Numbered from the stretch's first letter, positions 25,211 through 34,457 are shown. The stretch is 64,000 nt of DNA from an uncultured Pelagibacteraceae bacterium (GCA_902584995.1 CACICF010000005.1:1-64000), one strand, 5' to 3'. Numbers and translations: made by a program. The notes: generated from the letters alone by a model not told the origin.

Positions 25211-26707
25211 ATGAAATTATTTTTTATACTTGGAAATCAATTATTTCCATTAAAAAACCTTGACCGCTACAAAAAAGACCACCTTTTTTTTATGTCAGAG
25301 GACTACCAATTGTGCACTTATGAGAGACATCATAAATTGAAGATTCTATTATTTTTGTCTTCGATGAGGTCCTACGCAGATAGATTGAAAGATAACAAAT
25401 TTAAACTCAATTATTCAAAGATCGATTCGAGTGATTTTAAAAAAGATTATACTAAAAAATTAGAATTTATTTTAAAAAAAAATAAAATAAAGGAAGTTAC
25501 AAGTTTCGAAATAGAAGATAAATTTTTTGAAACAAAAATAAAAAATTTTTTAAAAAAACAGAACGTAAAATGGAATACTTTACAATCTCCTATGTTTCTA
25601 GATAATCGTGAGGATTTTAAGAAATATTTATCTAAGACAAAAAAACCCTTTATGGCAAAATATTATAAAGGGAAAAGAGAAAAATTAAATATTTTATTAA
25701 ACAAAGATGGTTCGCCCGAAGGTGGAAAATGGAGCTTTGATGAAGATAATAGAAAAAAATTACCAAAAAATATTTCCATTCCTAAACAACCAAATATCAA
25801 AGAAAGTAGTCATACAAAAAATCTAAAACCTATTATTCAAAAATTATTTAATAAACATCCTGGTCATACAGAAAATTTTTGGTTTGCTACTGAATATAAA
25901 GATGTTTTGAAACTGCTAGATTTTTTTATAAAAGAAAAACTTAACTTATTTGGAGATTACGAAGATGCAGTCGATCAAAAAAATAATATTTTGTTCCATA
26001 GTGCACTTAGTCCCTATCTAAATTTAGGTTTAATTACACCTGATATTATTATGCAAAAAGTTATGAATTTTCATCATGTTAAAGGTGTAAGACTCAATTC
26101 CTTGGAGGGCTTCATAAGACAAGTTATTGGTTGGAGGGAATTTATGAGGGGAATTTACCAAAATTATAATAAAGAAATGGAAAATGGAAATTTCTTTAAA
26201 CATTCTAGAAAAATGAAAATTTCATTTTACAATGGCACTACTGGCTTAGATCCATTGGATCACTCTATTAAAAATGCTGATAAGTATGGATGGTCGCATC
26301 ATATTGAAAGATTAATGATATTATCAAACATAATGAATTTGTGCGAAGTTGAACCAAAATCAGTTTATAAGTGGTTTATGGAGATGTTTGTTGACTCATC
26401 AGATTGGGTAATGGTGCCGAACGTTTACGGTATGGGATTGTTTAGTGATGGTGGTATATTCGCTACCAAACCTTATATATGTGGTTCTAGTTATTTCATG
26501 AAAATGATGGACTTTAAAAGAGGCAGTTGGTGCAATATTATGGATGGTCTTTACTGGCGATTCATTGATAGAAATAGAAAGTTTTTTTTAAAAAATCCTA
26601 GACTATCAATGATGGTGAGAATTTTTGATAAAATGAAGGAAGATCGAAAAAAATTAATCTTATCAGAGGCAGATAAATTTATTAAGACCAATACATATGG
26701 GAACTAA
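25211..26707 (+). CDS. Cryptochrome/photolyase family protein (FeS-BCP/DPRP type)
   Basis: A 498-residue flavoprotein related to bacterial (6-4) photolyases (PhrB/CryB). The N-terminal Rossmann part starts LFFILGNQLF; IRQVIGWREFMRGIY and VPNVYGMGLFSDGG, KPYICGSSY lie in the FAD-binding helical domain. Relatives bind a 4Fe-4S cluster through four cysteines; here Cys378 (MNLCEVEP) and Cys441 (SWCNIMDGLYW) remain, but the YCxxC segment is shortened to FKRGSW, so the cluster ligand set seems incomplete. Probable role: light-driven repair of UV lesions or photoreception. It heads a run with DCC and DUF2256 genes. Confidence 0.9.
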   Translation: MKLFFILGNQLFPLKNLDRYKKDHLFFMSEDYQLCTYERHHKLKILLFLSSMRSYADRLKDNKFKLNYSKIDSSDFKKDYTKKLEFILKKNKIKEVTSFEIEDKFFETKIKNFLKKQNVKWNTLQSPMFLDNREDFKKYLSKTKKPFMAKYYKGKREKLNILLNKDGSPEGGKWSFDEDNRKKLPKNISIPKQPNIKESSHTKNLKPIIQKLFNKHPGHTENFWFATEYKDVLKLLDFFIKEKLNLFGDYEDAVDQKNNILFHSALSPYLNLGLITPDIIMQKVMNFHHVKGVRLNSLEGFIRQVIGWREFMRGIYQNYNKEMENGNFFKHSRKMKISFYNGTTGLDPLDHSIKNADKYGWSHHIERLMILSNIMNLCEVEPKSVYKWFMEMFVDSSDWVMVPNVYGMGLFSDGGIFATKPYICGSSYFMKMMDFKRGSWCNIMDGLYWRFIDRNRKFFLKNPRLSMMVRIFDKMKEDRKKLILSEADKFIKTNTYGN

Positions 26708-27047
26708 AGTATATTTTAACAATTCTTGTAATATTTGTAGGATGGAAATTAACCACTATAAAAAAATTGCTAATACTGATTTAGAGTGGGTTGATATCAC
26801 CAATAACGAAGACGCTGTTAAAATTACATCTAAATCTCAAAAAGAATTACTTAGAAGATTGCATGTTATAGTTGATGGAGAAGTTGTTGGAGGGGCTAAA
26901 GCTTTTATTATAATTTGGTCAAAAATACCAAAATATAAATTTTTATCTAAAATTTTCTCGATAAAACCATTATTTTTTATTTTTCACTATCTTTATGAAA
27001 TTGCAGCTTATTTTTTATTTTTAAAAAATAGGAAACAATTAAAATGA
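26697..27047 (+). CDS. DCC family thiol-disulfide oxidoreductase-like protein (DUF393)
   Basis: A 116-residue thioredoxin-fold protein with Cys11-x-x-Cys14 in NNSCNICRME, the family's redox motif, followed by a hydrophobic C-terminal stretch (PLFFIFHYLYEIAAYFLF) that may contact the membrane. Overlaps the photolyase gene by 11 bases and the DUF2256 gene by four (ATGA). Function of DCC proteins is not established; they often accompany photolyase and CFA-type genes. Confidence 0.85.
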   Translation: MGTKVYFNNSCNICRMEINHYKKIANTDLEWVDITNNEDAVKITSKSQKELLRRLHVIVDGEVVGGAKAFIIIWSKIPKYKFLSKIFSIKPLFFIFHYLYEIAAYFLFLKNRKQLK

Positions 27048-27172
27048 AGAAACAAAATTTACCAACCAAGATTTGTAAAGTTTGTAATCGTCCTTTTGCT
27101 TGGCGAAAAAAGTGGAAGCTTAATTGGGATAAAGTAAAATATTGTTCAAAGAAATGTGCTTCGAATAATTGA
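27044..27172 (+). CDS. DUF2256 domain protein, 42 residues
   Basis: A tiny zinc-ribbon-like protein starting at ATG 27044 in an ATGA overlap with the DCC gene. It carries Cys11-x-x-Cys14 (KICKVCNRPFAWRKKW), a Trp-rich linker and Cys34-x3-Cys38 (KYCSKKC), the complete DUF2256 pattern. The family is of unknown function and is repeatedly found beside photolyase genes. The stop at 27170 is next to the convergent membrane-protein gene, with no gap. Confidence 0.88.
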   Translation: MKKQNLPTKICKVCNRPFAWRKKWKLNWDKVKYCSKKCASNN

Positions 27173-27466
27173 CTACTGAGTTTTACTCTTTCTTGGATCC
27201 TTTAAAGATTTTAATATTTTTGATAATCCAGTAATTTTCAAACTGTAGTAAATTACATAAATCAGGGTCAATCCTAAAGCCATTGTCGATAGAAAAACAA
27301 ATATAGCAGTTAAAATTTTTTCTTGGAACCAATTCTCAACACCTGAATTAGAATAATAAAGAATATTCCAAAACAATACAAAAATTAATTCATATACAAT
27401 TATAATTTTAAACATAAACTTGATATAATTCTCATTATAATTAATACTATTCAATTCTTGTCGCAT
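27173..27466 (-). CDS. Small membrane protein, 97 residues, hypothetical
   Basis: Two strongly hydrophobic helices (about residues 17-38 and 52-77) with a hydrophilic loop and a basic C-terminal tail (LKDPRKSKTQ). Stop codon directly adjoins the DUF2256 stop. It is divergent from the SDR gene across 36 bases. No family recognised; its position inside the photolyase/CFA cluster is the only functional hint. Confidence 0.55.
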   Translation of the reverse strand: MRQELNSINYNENYIKFMFKIIIVYELIFVLFWNILYYSNSGVENWFQEKILTAIFVFLSTMALGLTLIYVIYYSLKITGLSKILKSLKDPRKSKTQ

Positions 27467-27502
27467 GTCTAAGTATTTTTATGTGATAAAACGTTAATTT
27501 AG

Positions 27503-28258
27503 ATGAAAAAAGTAATTTGGATAACTGGTGGTGGCACTGGAATAGGAAAGGCAGTAGCAATTAAGTTTGCAAATCAAGGTTGGAATGTTGCAATTTCTGG
27601 AAGAAGAGAAAATATTTTAAAAGAAGTTGAGGACATCAATCCAAACATCAAATCATTTCCCTTAGATGTAAATGATAAGGGAAAATGTTTCGAGATTATG
27701 AAAAATATAAAAGATGAGTATGGAGATATTGATATTTGTTTCTTTTCTACAGGCACATGGGACCCTAAAAAGGAAAGAGAAATTGATGTTGAGCAAATCG
27801 ATAAGGTATTTAAAGTAAATTTTTTTGGAACCCTCAATTGTATAAAAGCTGTTGAGGATCATTTTAGAAATAGGAAAAATGGAACAATAACAATAGTCTC
27901 CTCTATTGCAGGTTACAAAGGTCTGCCAAACTCTACTGGTTATGGCCCATCAAAAGCTGCTTTAAATAATCTTGCAGAAAGTCTTTACTTTGACTTTGGA
28001 AGATACAATGTGAGAGTATGTTTAGTTTCTCCTGGTTTTATAAAAACACCTATGACTGATAAAAATGATTTTAAAATGCCATTTCTTAAAACGCCGGAAT
28101 ATTCTGCGGATAAAATTTATAACGGTTTAATTAACAGTAATAAATTTGAAATACATTTTCCAAAATCATTAACTCTTTTATTAAAATTTTTAAAAATTAT
28201 TCCAGACAGATTGTATTTTTATTTAGTAAAAAAGATGACTAAATTACAAAAAAAATAG
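27503..28258 (+). CDS. SDR-family NAD(P)-dependent oxidoreductase
   Basis: A 251-residue classical short-chain dehydrogenase: GGGTGIG loop (residues 9-15), Ser134, Tyr147 and Lys151 (GYGPSKAA) complete the active site; PGFIKTPMTD follows. The C-terminal 35 residues are hydrophobic/basic and may bind the membrane. In other proteobacteria a similar SDR belongs to CFA/DUF1365/COG2907 clusters and is thought to act on lipid. Converges with the DUF3833 gene two bases away. Confidence 0.9.
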   Translation: MKKVIWITGGGTGIGKAVAIKFANQGWNVAISGRRENILKEVEDINPNIKSFPLDVNDKGKCFEIMKNIKDEYGDIDICFFSTGTWDPKKEREIDVEQIDKVFKVNFFGTLNCIKAVEDHFRNRKNGTITIVSSIAGYKGLPNSTGYGPSKAALNNLAESLYFDFGRYNVRVCLVSPGFIKTPMTDKNDFKMPFLKTPEYSADKIYNGLINSNKFEIHFPKSLTLLLKFLKIIPDRLYFYLVKKMTKLQKK

Positions 28259-28260
28259 TT

Positions 28261-28797
28261 TTAGTCTTTAACAAACATCACTGTTAATTCTGCAACTTTA
28301 ATTCCAAACTTTGTCATTTTCGCTCTATTGATTGCTACTCTCTCATCTTGCATAAAAATCCAATCATCAAACGTTATTTTAATTTCTCTTCCTTTTACAG
28401 GAACAAGTAATACATATTCAAATTTGAAAGCAGGCCCATAAGAATATCCTTTCGCTGTTCCAACTACATCTCCCGCAGTACCTTCATAGTTGTGTTCATC
28501 GATTTTATCTATGGTCCATTGTCTATTTTGTATTTCTCCGTCATTCCAAATAAATTTTTCATCAAGTATTAATTGCTTACCATCCCACTTACCATTTAAA
28601 TCTGCAGAGAATTGTCGAGTAACTTTCCCTGATCTATTTTGTAAAATACCCCAAGCTTTTACATTTCCGGATAAATACTCCTCAATTATTAGTCGAGGTT
28701 TTTGGTTTTTAAAATCTTCTGGTTTCATGCCTTGATTAGATGAACAATTTGTAATCAATACTGAGATTATTATCAATAAAAAATATTTTAATTTCAT
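28261..28797 (-). CDS. DUF3833 family lipoprotein
   Basis: About 178 residues. Start at ATG 28797 gives a lipoprotein signal ending in LITNCSS (lipobox Cys); an earlier ATG at 28818 would put seven extra residues in front. The mature part has the DUF3833 features PRLIIEEYLSGNVKAWG and GTAGDVVGTAKGYSYGPAF (quoted in part: EEYLSGNVKAWG, AGDVVGTAKGYSYG), forming a beta-barrel-like fold. Predicted to sit in the envelope as a lipocalin-like lipid-binding protein; exact role unknown. Follows the CFA-type gene with four bases between. Confidence 0.87.
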   Translation of the reverse strand: MKLKYFLLIIISVLITNCSSNQGMKPEDFKNQKPRLIIEEYLSGNVKAWGILQNRSGKVTRQFSADLNGKWDGKQLILDEKFIWNDGEIQNRQWTIDKIDEHNYEGTAGDVVGTAKGYSYGPAFKFEYVLLVPVKGREIKITFDDWIFMQDERVAINRAKMTKFGIKVAELTVMFVKD

Positions 28798-28801
28798 AAA
28801 T

Positions 28802-29974
28802 TTATTTTTGAAGAGCAAATTGTATTAAATCAATATTTTTAGATTTAAATCCAGCTTCACAGTAAGACAAATAAAAATTCCACATTCTTTTGAATGTGTT
28901 ATCAAAACCTTGAGATGATATTTGATCCCATTTGTTGAAAAATTCATCTCGCCAAATGCTAAGTGTATTTGAGTAATGATCTCCGTAAGAACTACATTGT
29001 TCAAATTTGAGTCCTGATTGATTTGATAGAGAAATTAACTCATTCTTGCTTGGTAAAAAACCACCAGGAAAAATATATTTTTGGATAAAATCGGTCTTAT
29101 TTTTGTACCTATCATAAATACTATCATCAATTGTTATTGCTTGAATTGCTGCAGTTCCACCATCTAAAAGGTTTTGCTTAATAATATTAAAATAATTTTT
29201 TAAATAGTTGTGACCAACAGCCTCTATCATTTCTATTGATGCAATTGAATTGTATTTATTTTTAATATCTCTAAAGTCTAGCATTTGTATATTTATCTTT
29301 TCATTTAAACCATTTTTATGAATTCTCTCCTTAGAAAATTCATATTGTTTTTTTGAAATAGTAATACAATCTAATTTTACATCATAATTTTTGCCAATAT
29401 ATTCTGCAAAACCTCCCCAACCACACCCTATTTCAAGCATCTTGTCTCCAGACTTAGGCCTTACTAGATTTGAAAGTTTCTTATATTTATTTATTTGAGC
29501 TTCTTCTAAGTCATTCCCTTCTTCAAAGATTGCGCTTGAATATGTTAATGTTTTATCAAGCCATAAAGAAAAGAATTCATTTCCTAAATCATAATGTTTT
29601 CTTATATTTTCTTTACTTCTAGATTTATTATTTTTAATAAAAAAATTTTTAATTTTATTAAGTATTGCAAGGTCAAAAGATCCAGAAAATTTATGAATTA
29701 TTTTTATATTTTTAGCTGCTAACTCTATTAGATTAGTCAAATTTTCAGTTTCAAAGTAGTTGTCCATGTACGCTTCTGCTAATCCGATGCTGCCATTTTT
29801 AATTATTTTTAGTGTAAGTCCTGGCTTATTAATTTTTAAATGAGCGTGTAATTTTTCATTGTCATTTCCAAAGTTATATTCTTTACTGTCATGATTGATT
29901 ATCTTTAACTTTCCATGTTTAATATATTTGAGTGAACTAAAAACGATCTTGTCTGAAAATTTATTTAAATTCAT
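28802..29974 (-). CDS. cfa: Cyclopropane-fatty-acyl-phospholipid synthase family methyltransferase
   Basis: A 390-residue SAM-dependent enzyme acting on unsaturated acyl chains of membrane phospholipids. The SAM loop is MLEIGCGWGGFAEYIG, preceded by HYDLGNEFFSLWLD, a CFA hallmark; IEMIEAVGHNYLKNYF follows. Family members add a methylene bridge (cyclopropane) or a methyl branch (first step of furan fatty acids). It overlaps the DUF1365 gene by 14 bases. Whether the product is cyclopropane or branched acyl chain cannot be read from sequence. Confidence 0.92.
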   Translation of the reverse strand: MNLNKFSDKIVFSSLKYIKHGKLKIINHDSKEYNFGNDNEKLHAHLKINKPGLTLKIIKNGSIGLAEAYMDNYFETENLTNLIELAAKNIKIIHKFSGSFDLAILNKIKNFFIKNNKSRSKENIRKHYDLGNEFFSLWLDKTLTYSSAIFEEGNDLEEAQINKYKKLSNLVRPKSGDKMLEIGCGWGGFAEYIGKNYDVKLDCITISKKQYEFSKERIHKNGLNEKINIQMLDFRDIKNKYNSIASIEMIEAVGHNYLKNYFNIIKQNLLDGGTAAIQAITIDDSIYDRYKNKTDFIQKYIFPGGFLPSKNELISLSNQSGLKFEQCSSYGDHYSNTLSIWRDEFFNKWDQISSQGFDNTFKRMWNFYLSYCEAGFKSKNIDLIQFALQK

Positions 29975-30737
29975 TATTTTCTACTGAAATATTATTTTTA
30001 ATTTTTAACTTTTTCTTTATAAACCTTATTCCTTTTAACCATAATTTAAATGCTTCATAATGGATTGCGACAATAACTTTAAATGTCATTAATGGGTGAA
30101 AAATATAAGAAAAGAACAAATTTTTTTCACTAAAATCTTTTACAACACCATCTTGTGATGCAAATAATAATTTACCTTCTTTATCAGATTGTTCTATTAT
30201 AACTGATATTTTATCAGAAGGTTTGTTCACTCTAAATTTATAAATACACTCCATTTCTATAAAAGGTGATACATGAAATTTTTTTACACAGCTGTTTTTT
30301 ATAATCTCAGTATCTTGTGTTTTAAAAATATAAGTATGCTGCTCTCCAAAGGTATTTTTAACTTCATAGAAAATTGAAATTATTTTGTTATCTTTATTGT
30401 AAATAAAGAAAACACTTAAAGGATTAAATACGTAGCCAAAAATTCTTGGATAGCATAGTAATTTAATTTTGATTTCAGTTTCATCAATGCCAATATTGTC
30501 TAAATTTTGTTTAACCCAATTTTTTAAAGATGTTCCATCACGTGCACCGTGATCTTTATCAAAAAAACTTATAATATTAAATTTATTATAAGAAAACATT
30601 GTCATTTTATTATTAATTTCATCTAAATCATCAAGGTCAATTAACAATGAAAATACCCTATATTTAAAATGGTGATTTTTAGGTTTAAATCTTCTGTGAA
30701 TTACTTTTCCAATATAAATCTTTGAGTTTTTAAGCAT
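29961..30737 (-). CDS. DUF1365 domain protein
   Basis: A 258-residue protein with the family motifs KIYIGKVIHRRF, DHGARDGTSLKNW, LLCYPRIFGYVFNPLSVFF and GEQHTYIF. DUF1365 proteins nearly always lie between a COG2907 flavoprotein and a CFA-type methyltransferase, exactly as here, and are presumed to act in acyl-chain modification. No catalytic mechanism is established. Overlaps both neighbours (8 and 14 bases), so translation is coupled. Confidence 0.92.
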   Translation of the reverse strand: MLKNSKIYIGKVIHRRFKPKNHHFKYRVFSLLIDLDDLDEINNKMTMFSYNKFNIISFFDKDHGARDGTSLKNWVKQNLDNIGIDETEIKIKLLCYPRIFGYVFNPLSVFFIYNKDNKIISIFYEVKNTFGEQHTYIFKTQDTEIIKNSCVKKFHVSPFIEMECIYKFRVNKPSDKISVIIEQSDKEGKLLFASQDGVVKDFSEKNLFFSYIFHPLMTFKVIVAIHYEAFKLWLKGIRFIKKKLKIKNNISVENNEFK

Positions 30738-31968
30738 TAATATACTTCATCATATCTAATGATGATTTTATACCATCTTCATGAAAACCATAACCAAAAT
30801 AACTTCCACAAAATAAAATGTTATTTTTATTTTGAATTAAATGTAGATCCTTTTGACTATCAATCGCTTTTTGATCAAAATATGGATGTGTAAATTGTAC
30901 TTTCCTAAATATTTTTTCTTCAGGTATTTTTAAATACGGATTTAATGTCAAAAATATATTTTTAGAAATATCTAGATTCTGCAATAAATTTAACCAGTAA
31001 GTAATAGAATTTTGCTCACTGTTTTCAGCCTTTACTGAGGAATTCCAAGAACACCAGGCTTTATTATTTCTTGGCATGTAATTTATATCCTCATGAATGA
31101 CAGCTTCATTTATTTTGTATTTAAAATTACTCAAAATCTTTTTTTCAATTTCATTTGGATCTTCAATTATTGAAAGAGCTTGATCAGCATGTGTGGCTAT
31201 TATAACTTTATCATAAGTAAAGTACTCATTTTTATCACCATAATAAACCTGAATACCAGATTGAATTCTTTTAATTTTATTTATGTGATAATTTTTATAA
31301 TATTCACCACTTATATTACTAAGTATTTTATCTACGTATGTTCTGCTTCTGTTTGAAACTGTAAACCATTGAGGCCTTTTTTTTAGTTTAAAAAGACCAT
31401 GATTTTGAAAAAATTTCAAAAAAAAACCTAGTGGCATTTGTCTTGCCTCATAAGGTGGCATTGACCATATAGCTGACACCATTGGAATAATATGAAATTT
31501 TATAAAATAATCTGAAACATTCAATTGCTCTAAATACTCCCCTAAATTAATATTTTCGTCAACTAAGTTTTTATTTTCACTTTTTTTATAAAAATCAATT
31601 ATTGTAAAAAACATTTTTAAAAATTTAATATTTAATAAATTTAATTTATTACTAAATATTCCTGATATTCCTTTTCCACAATATTCAATTTCTGAGCCTC
31701 TAACCGATACTGAAAATGACATATTACTTTTCTCTATAGCTATATTATTTTCTTCAAAAAAATTTATAAGATGAGGATAAGTTTTTTTGTTAAAAACAAT
31801 GAAACCAATATCTACAGGTATAATATTATCTTGAATTTTAATATCTATCGTATGAGAATGTCCACCGAAGTGATCTTCTTTTTCAAAAAGATCAACTTTA
31901 TGATTTTTCGAAAGATAGTATGCTGCGCTTAGACCTGAAATACCAGATCCTATAATTGCTAATTTCAT
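30730..31968 (-). CDS. FAD/NAD(P)-binding amine-oxidase-like flavoprotein (COG2907)
   Basis: A 412-residue flavoprotein with IIGSGISGLSAAYYL (residues 4-18) and LFEKEDHFGGHSHTID binding FAD, VDIGFIVFN, and ILFCGSYFGYGFHEDG near the C-terminus. These are the marks of the COG2907 group linked to CFA and DUF1365 genes, probably an acyl-chain desaturase or oxidase. The stop overlaps DUF1365; the start shares one base with the stop of the upstream DMT gene. Confidence 0.9.
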   Translation of the reverse strand: MKLAIIGSGISGLSAAYYLSKNHKVDLFEKEDHFGGHSHTIDIKIQDNIIPVDIGFIVFNKKTYPHLINFFEENNIAIEKSNMSFSVSVRGSEIEYCGKGISGIFSNKLNLLNIKFLKMFFTIIDFYKKSENKNLVDENINLGEYLEQLNVSDYFIKFHIIPMVSAIWSMPPYEARQMPLGFFLKFFQNHGLFKLKKRPQWFTVSNRSRTYVDKILSNISGEYYKNYHINKIKRIQSGIQVYYGDKNEYFTYDKVIIATHADQALSIIEDPNEIEKKILSNFKYKINEAVIHEDINYMPRNNKAWCSWNSSVKAENSEQNSITYWLNLLQNLDISKNIFLTLNPYLKIPEEKIFRKVQFTHPYFDQKAIDSQKDLHLIQNKNNILFCGSYFGYGFHEDGIKSSLDMMKYINA

Positions 31969-32846
31969 TATTGAGGATTATATTTATTTTCGCCTTTAAA
32001 TGATGAGACAAATTGTAGGAAAACTGCAAATATTATTATCCCACCACCAATTAGCACGTAGAATGATGGATTTTCATTAACAAAAAGCCATGCCCACAAA
32101 GGACCTAAAATAGCTTCTGTAAGCATAATTATGCCAACCATTGCAGATAATGTTTTTTTAGCTCCAATTGTTATAAATATAAAACCAAGCCCAATTTGAA
32201 ATGTACCTGATATAAATGCCAAAAATATATCGTACATAGATATAGAAATTTTAGGTGATGCTAAGAAACCAATAATCATTGCAACTACACCTGCTACTAG
32301 TTGAAGAGGTACCATATCAACAGTCGGATATTTTCTTACAATTAAAATTAAAATTGCAAATGTAATAGGCATTATAAAAGCAACAATATTTCCTGACATT
32401 TGACCACTTGAAAGGGTATTTCCAAGCATAAGTATTAAACCTGATATTGCTAAAATAATTGATGATAGTGTAATTTTTGAAATTTTTTCTTTTAAAAAAA
32501 AATAACCAAAAATTGCTAAAAAGATTGTCTGCGTCTGAATAATAAAATTAGTATTTGCAACTGTAGTATTATACATGGCAAAAACATAACTACTAAATCC
32601 AATACCAAGGATAATGCCTCCGATTAATCCTGGAATTCCTGATAAGTAAATTTTGCTAAATACATTCTTTTTATAATTAAAGTATAAAAATAAAGTTACA
32701 GTGATTATAAAAAAAACTTGTCTCCAAAATAGTATTTGCCACAAAGTTGACCCTTCAAACGATTTTACAATTAAACCTCCAAAACTAAGACAAAATGCAC
32801 CAAGAAAAATTAATAATGGTCCAGGTAATTTTGAAATTAAATTCAT
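31968..32846 (-). CDS. DMT superfamily transporter (EamA family)
   Basis: A 292-residue ten-helix protein with two EamA repeats (MYNTTVANTNFIIQTQTIFLAIFGY region, cited as NTTVANTNFIIQ). Inner-membrane transporter of unknown substrate. It overlaps the pxpC gene by four bases, so it is likely the transporter of the 5-oxoprolinase transcript, and runs on by one base into the flavoprotein gene. That makes a single leftward transcript from pxpB to the CFA cluster possible. Confidence 0.87.
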   Translation of the reverse strand: MNLISKLPGPLLIFLGAFCLSFGGLIVKSFEGSTLWQILFWRQVFFIITVTLFLYFNYKKNVFSKIYLSGIPGLIGGIILGIGFSSYVFAMYNTTVANTNFIIQTQTIFLAIFGYFFLKEKISKITLSSIILAISGLILMLGNTLSSGQMSGNIVAFIMPITFAILILIVRKYPTVDMVPLQLVAGVVAMIIGFLASPKISISMYDIFLAFISGTFQIGLGFIFITIGAKKTLSAMVGIIMLTEAILGPLWAWLFVNENPSFYVLIGGGIIIFAVFLQFVSSFKGENKYNPQ

Positions 32847-33790
32847 TTAGTTTTAGATATTAAATTTTGGGTTTCCATTTCATAAAGTTTGTAAATAGTC
32901 TCAGCGTCTTTTAAATTGATTTCTTTAAATTTAATTTTACTTCCAGGTGGTATTTGAACTAATTTATCGTAATCAGCACTTATAACAACTCCAATTTTGG
33001 GATAACCACCAATAGTCCCATGATCCGAAAGCATAACAATTGGGTTACCATCAGCTGTTATTTGAATTGTTCCTTTAACTAATCCCTCAGATTTGATGTT
33101 TGTATTTTTAATGTTTTCAATTTTTGGTCCATCTAATCTAATTCCCATTCTATCAGTCAATTTAGTTACACTAAATTTCTCTTTAAAAAATAATTCTTTT
33201 GCGGTTTTAGAAAAATAATCGAAGTGCGGTCCTTTTATTACTCTAATATTTTCAATTTTTGAATTTATGTAATCTAATTTATTCAGAGAATATTTTTTTG
33301 TAATATTTTCTATTTTAATTATTTGATTTTTTTCTAATATTTTTCCATTGTTAGCACCAATTTCTGCTTTCGTATTTACAGAGCAGCTATCAAGATAAAA
33401 ATCTACCTTAAATGATGCATTTACTGATAAATAACCATAAACAGACCTATTAGTGGATATAAGGTCTAAACAATCATTATTTTCTAAAACAATATTTTGA
33501 TAACAAACTCCCTCTTCTATTTTATTTTTTCGTAATATTTGAAAATTTACATCACCAGTGACATTAAAATAAACTTTATCACCTTTGAATCTCAATTTTG
33601 GCCCTTGTAATGCAAATTCTATAACAGGATTATTTTTTTTATTACTTGAAATAGCATTAGCTATAACAAAATTTCTATTATCCATCGCACCACTAAAAGG
33701 AATTCCTATATGATAGAAATTTTTTCTACCATTATCTTGAAAAGTTGTATTTATACCTGGTCTTAAAACTTCAAAATAATTTTCAGTCAT
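32843..33790 (-). CDS. pxpC: 5-oxoprolinase subunit C (biotin-dependent carboxyltransferase-like)
   Basis: A 315-residue PxpC/KipA-family protein. The N-terminus FEVLRPGINTTFQDNGR, LTDRMGIRLDGP and DGNPIVMLSDHGTIGGYPKIG (shown in parts: MLSDHGTIGGYPKIG) are standard. With PxpA and PxpB it opens 5-oxoproline with ATP to glutamate, removing a by-product of glutathione and peptide chemistry. Overlaps pxpB by eight bases and the DMT gene by four. Confidence 0.93.
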   Translation of the reverse strand: MTENYFEVLRPGINTTFQDNGRKNFYHIGIPFSGAMDNRNFVIANAISSNKKNNPVIEFALQGPKLRFKGDKVYFNVTGDVNFQILRKNKIEEGVCYQNIVLENNDCLDLISTNRSVYGYLSVNASFKVDFYLDSCSVNTKAEIGANNGKILEKNQIIKIENITKKYSLNKLDYINSKIENIRVIKGPHFDYFSKTAKELFFKEKFSVTKLTDRMGIRLDGPKIENIKNTNIKSEGLVKGTIQITADGNPIVMLSDHGTIGGYPKIGVVISADYDKLVQIPPGSKIKFKEINLKDAETIYKLYEMETQNLISKTK

Positions 33791-34457
33791 ATTTTTTTTC
33801 GAACTCTGATTTTGATATTTGAAAAAATGATATTGTATCTCCAGGATTTATTAAATTTGGTGAGGAATTATTTTTATTATTGAATATATCTAAAGGTGTT
33901 TTTCCAATAATGTTCCATCCGCCAGGACTTTCAAAAGTATAAATATTACAAAATTGCTCTGTTAAGCCTATGGAGTTTTTTGGTACTTTAACTCTTGGTG
34001 TGTCTAAACGTCTAGCATATAAAGAATCATCCAAATCTCCCAAAAATGGCATACCTGCAATAAAACCTGTCATATAACAATAATATTTTTTAGAAAAAAA
34101 TTTTTTATAAATTTTCTCTTTTTCAAGTTTTAATAATTTTTCTAGTCTTTTTATATCTAGAGCAAAATCGTTATCACAGCAGACAGGTATTTTGATGAGT
34201 TTGCCTGCATTCGCTATTTCATTTTTGAAATTTAATTGTTCAACCTCTTTTTTAATTTTATCGAAGTTGGTAATGTTTATATCAAAACTAATTATTAATT
34301 TATTATAACTTGGTGTAATATTTATAACACCAGGAATATTACTTTTCTTTATATTTTTAAAAAATTGTATTACGTTTGAATTTATTTCCTTGTTTACATC
34401 ATTTCCAAAGTCACAGTATAAAGCTGCGTCACCAAGATTTGATATATTTTTTATCAT
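33783..34457 (-). CDS. pxpB: 5-oxoprolinase subunit B
   Basis: A 224-residue PxpB/KipI-family protein; GFIAGMPFLGDLD, TPRVKVPKNSIGL and ESPGGWNIIGKTPL are diagnostic. It binds PxpC to form the ATP-dependent part of 5-oxoprolinase. First gene of the leftward run; its ATG at 34457 faces the pxpA start with only 27 bases between, so promoters must overlap coding sequence or be very compact. Confidence 0.93.
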   Translation of the reverse strand: MIKNISNLGDAALYCDFGNDVNKEINSNVIQFFKNIKKSNIPGVINITPSYNKLIISFDINITNFDKIKKEVEQLNFKNEIANAGKLIKIPVCCDNDFALDIKRLEKLLKLEKEKIYKKFFSKKYYCYMTGFIAGMPFLGDLDDSLYARRLDTPRVKVPKNSIGLTEQFCNIYTFESPGGWNIIGKTPLDIFNNKNNSSPNLINPGDTISFFQISKSEFEKKYD

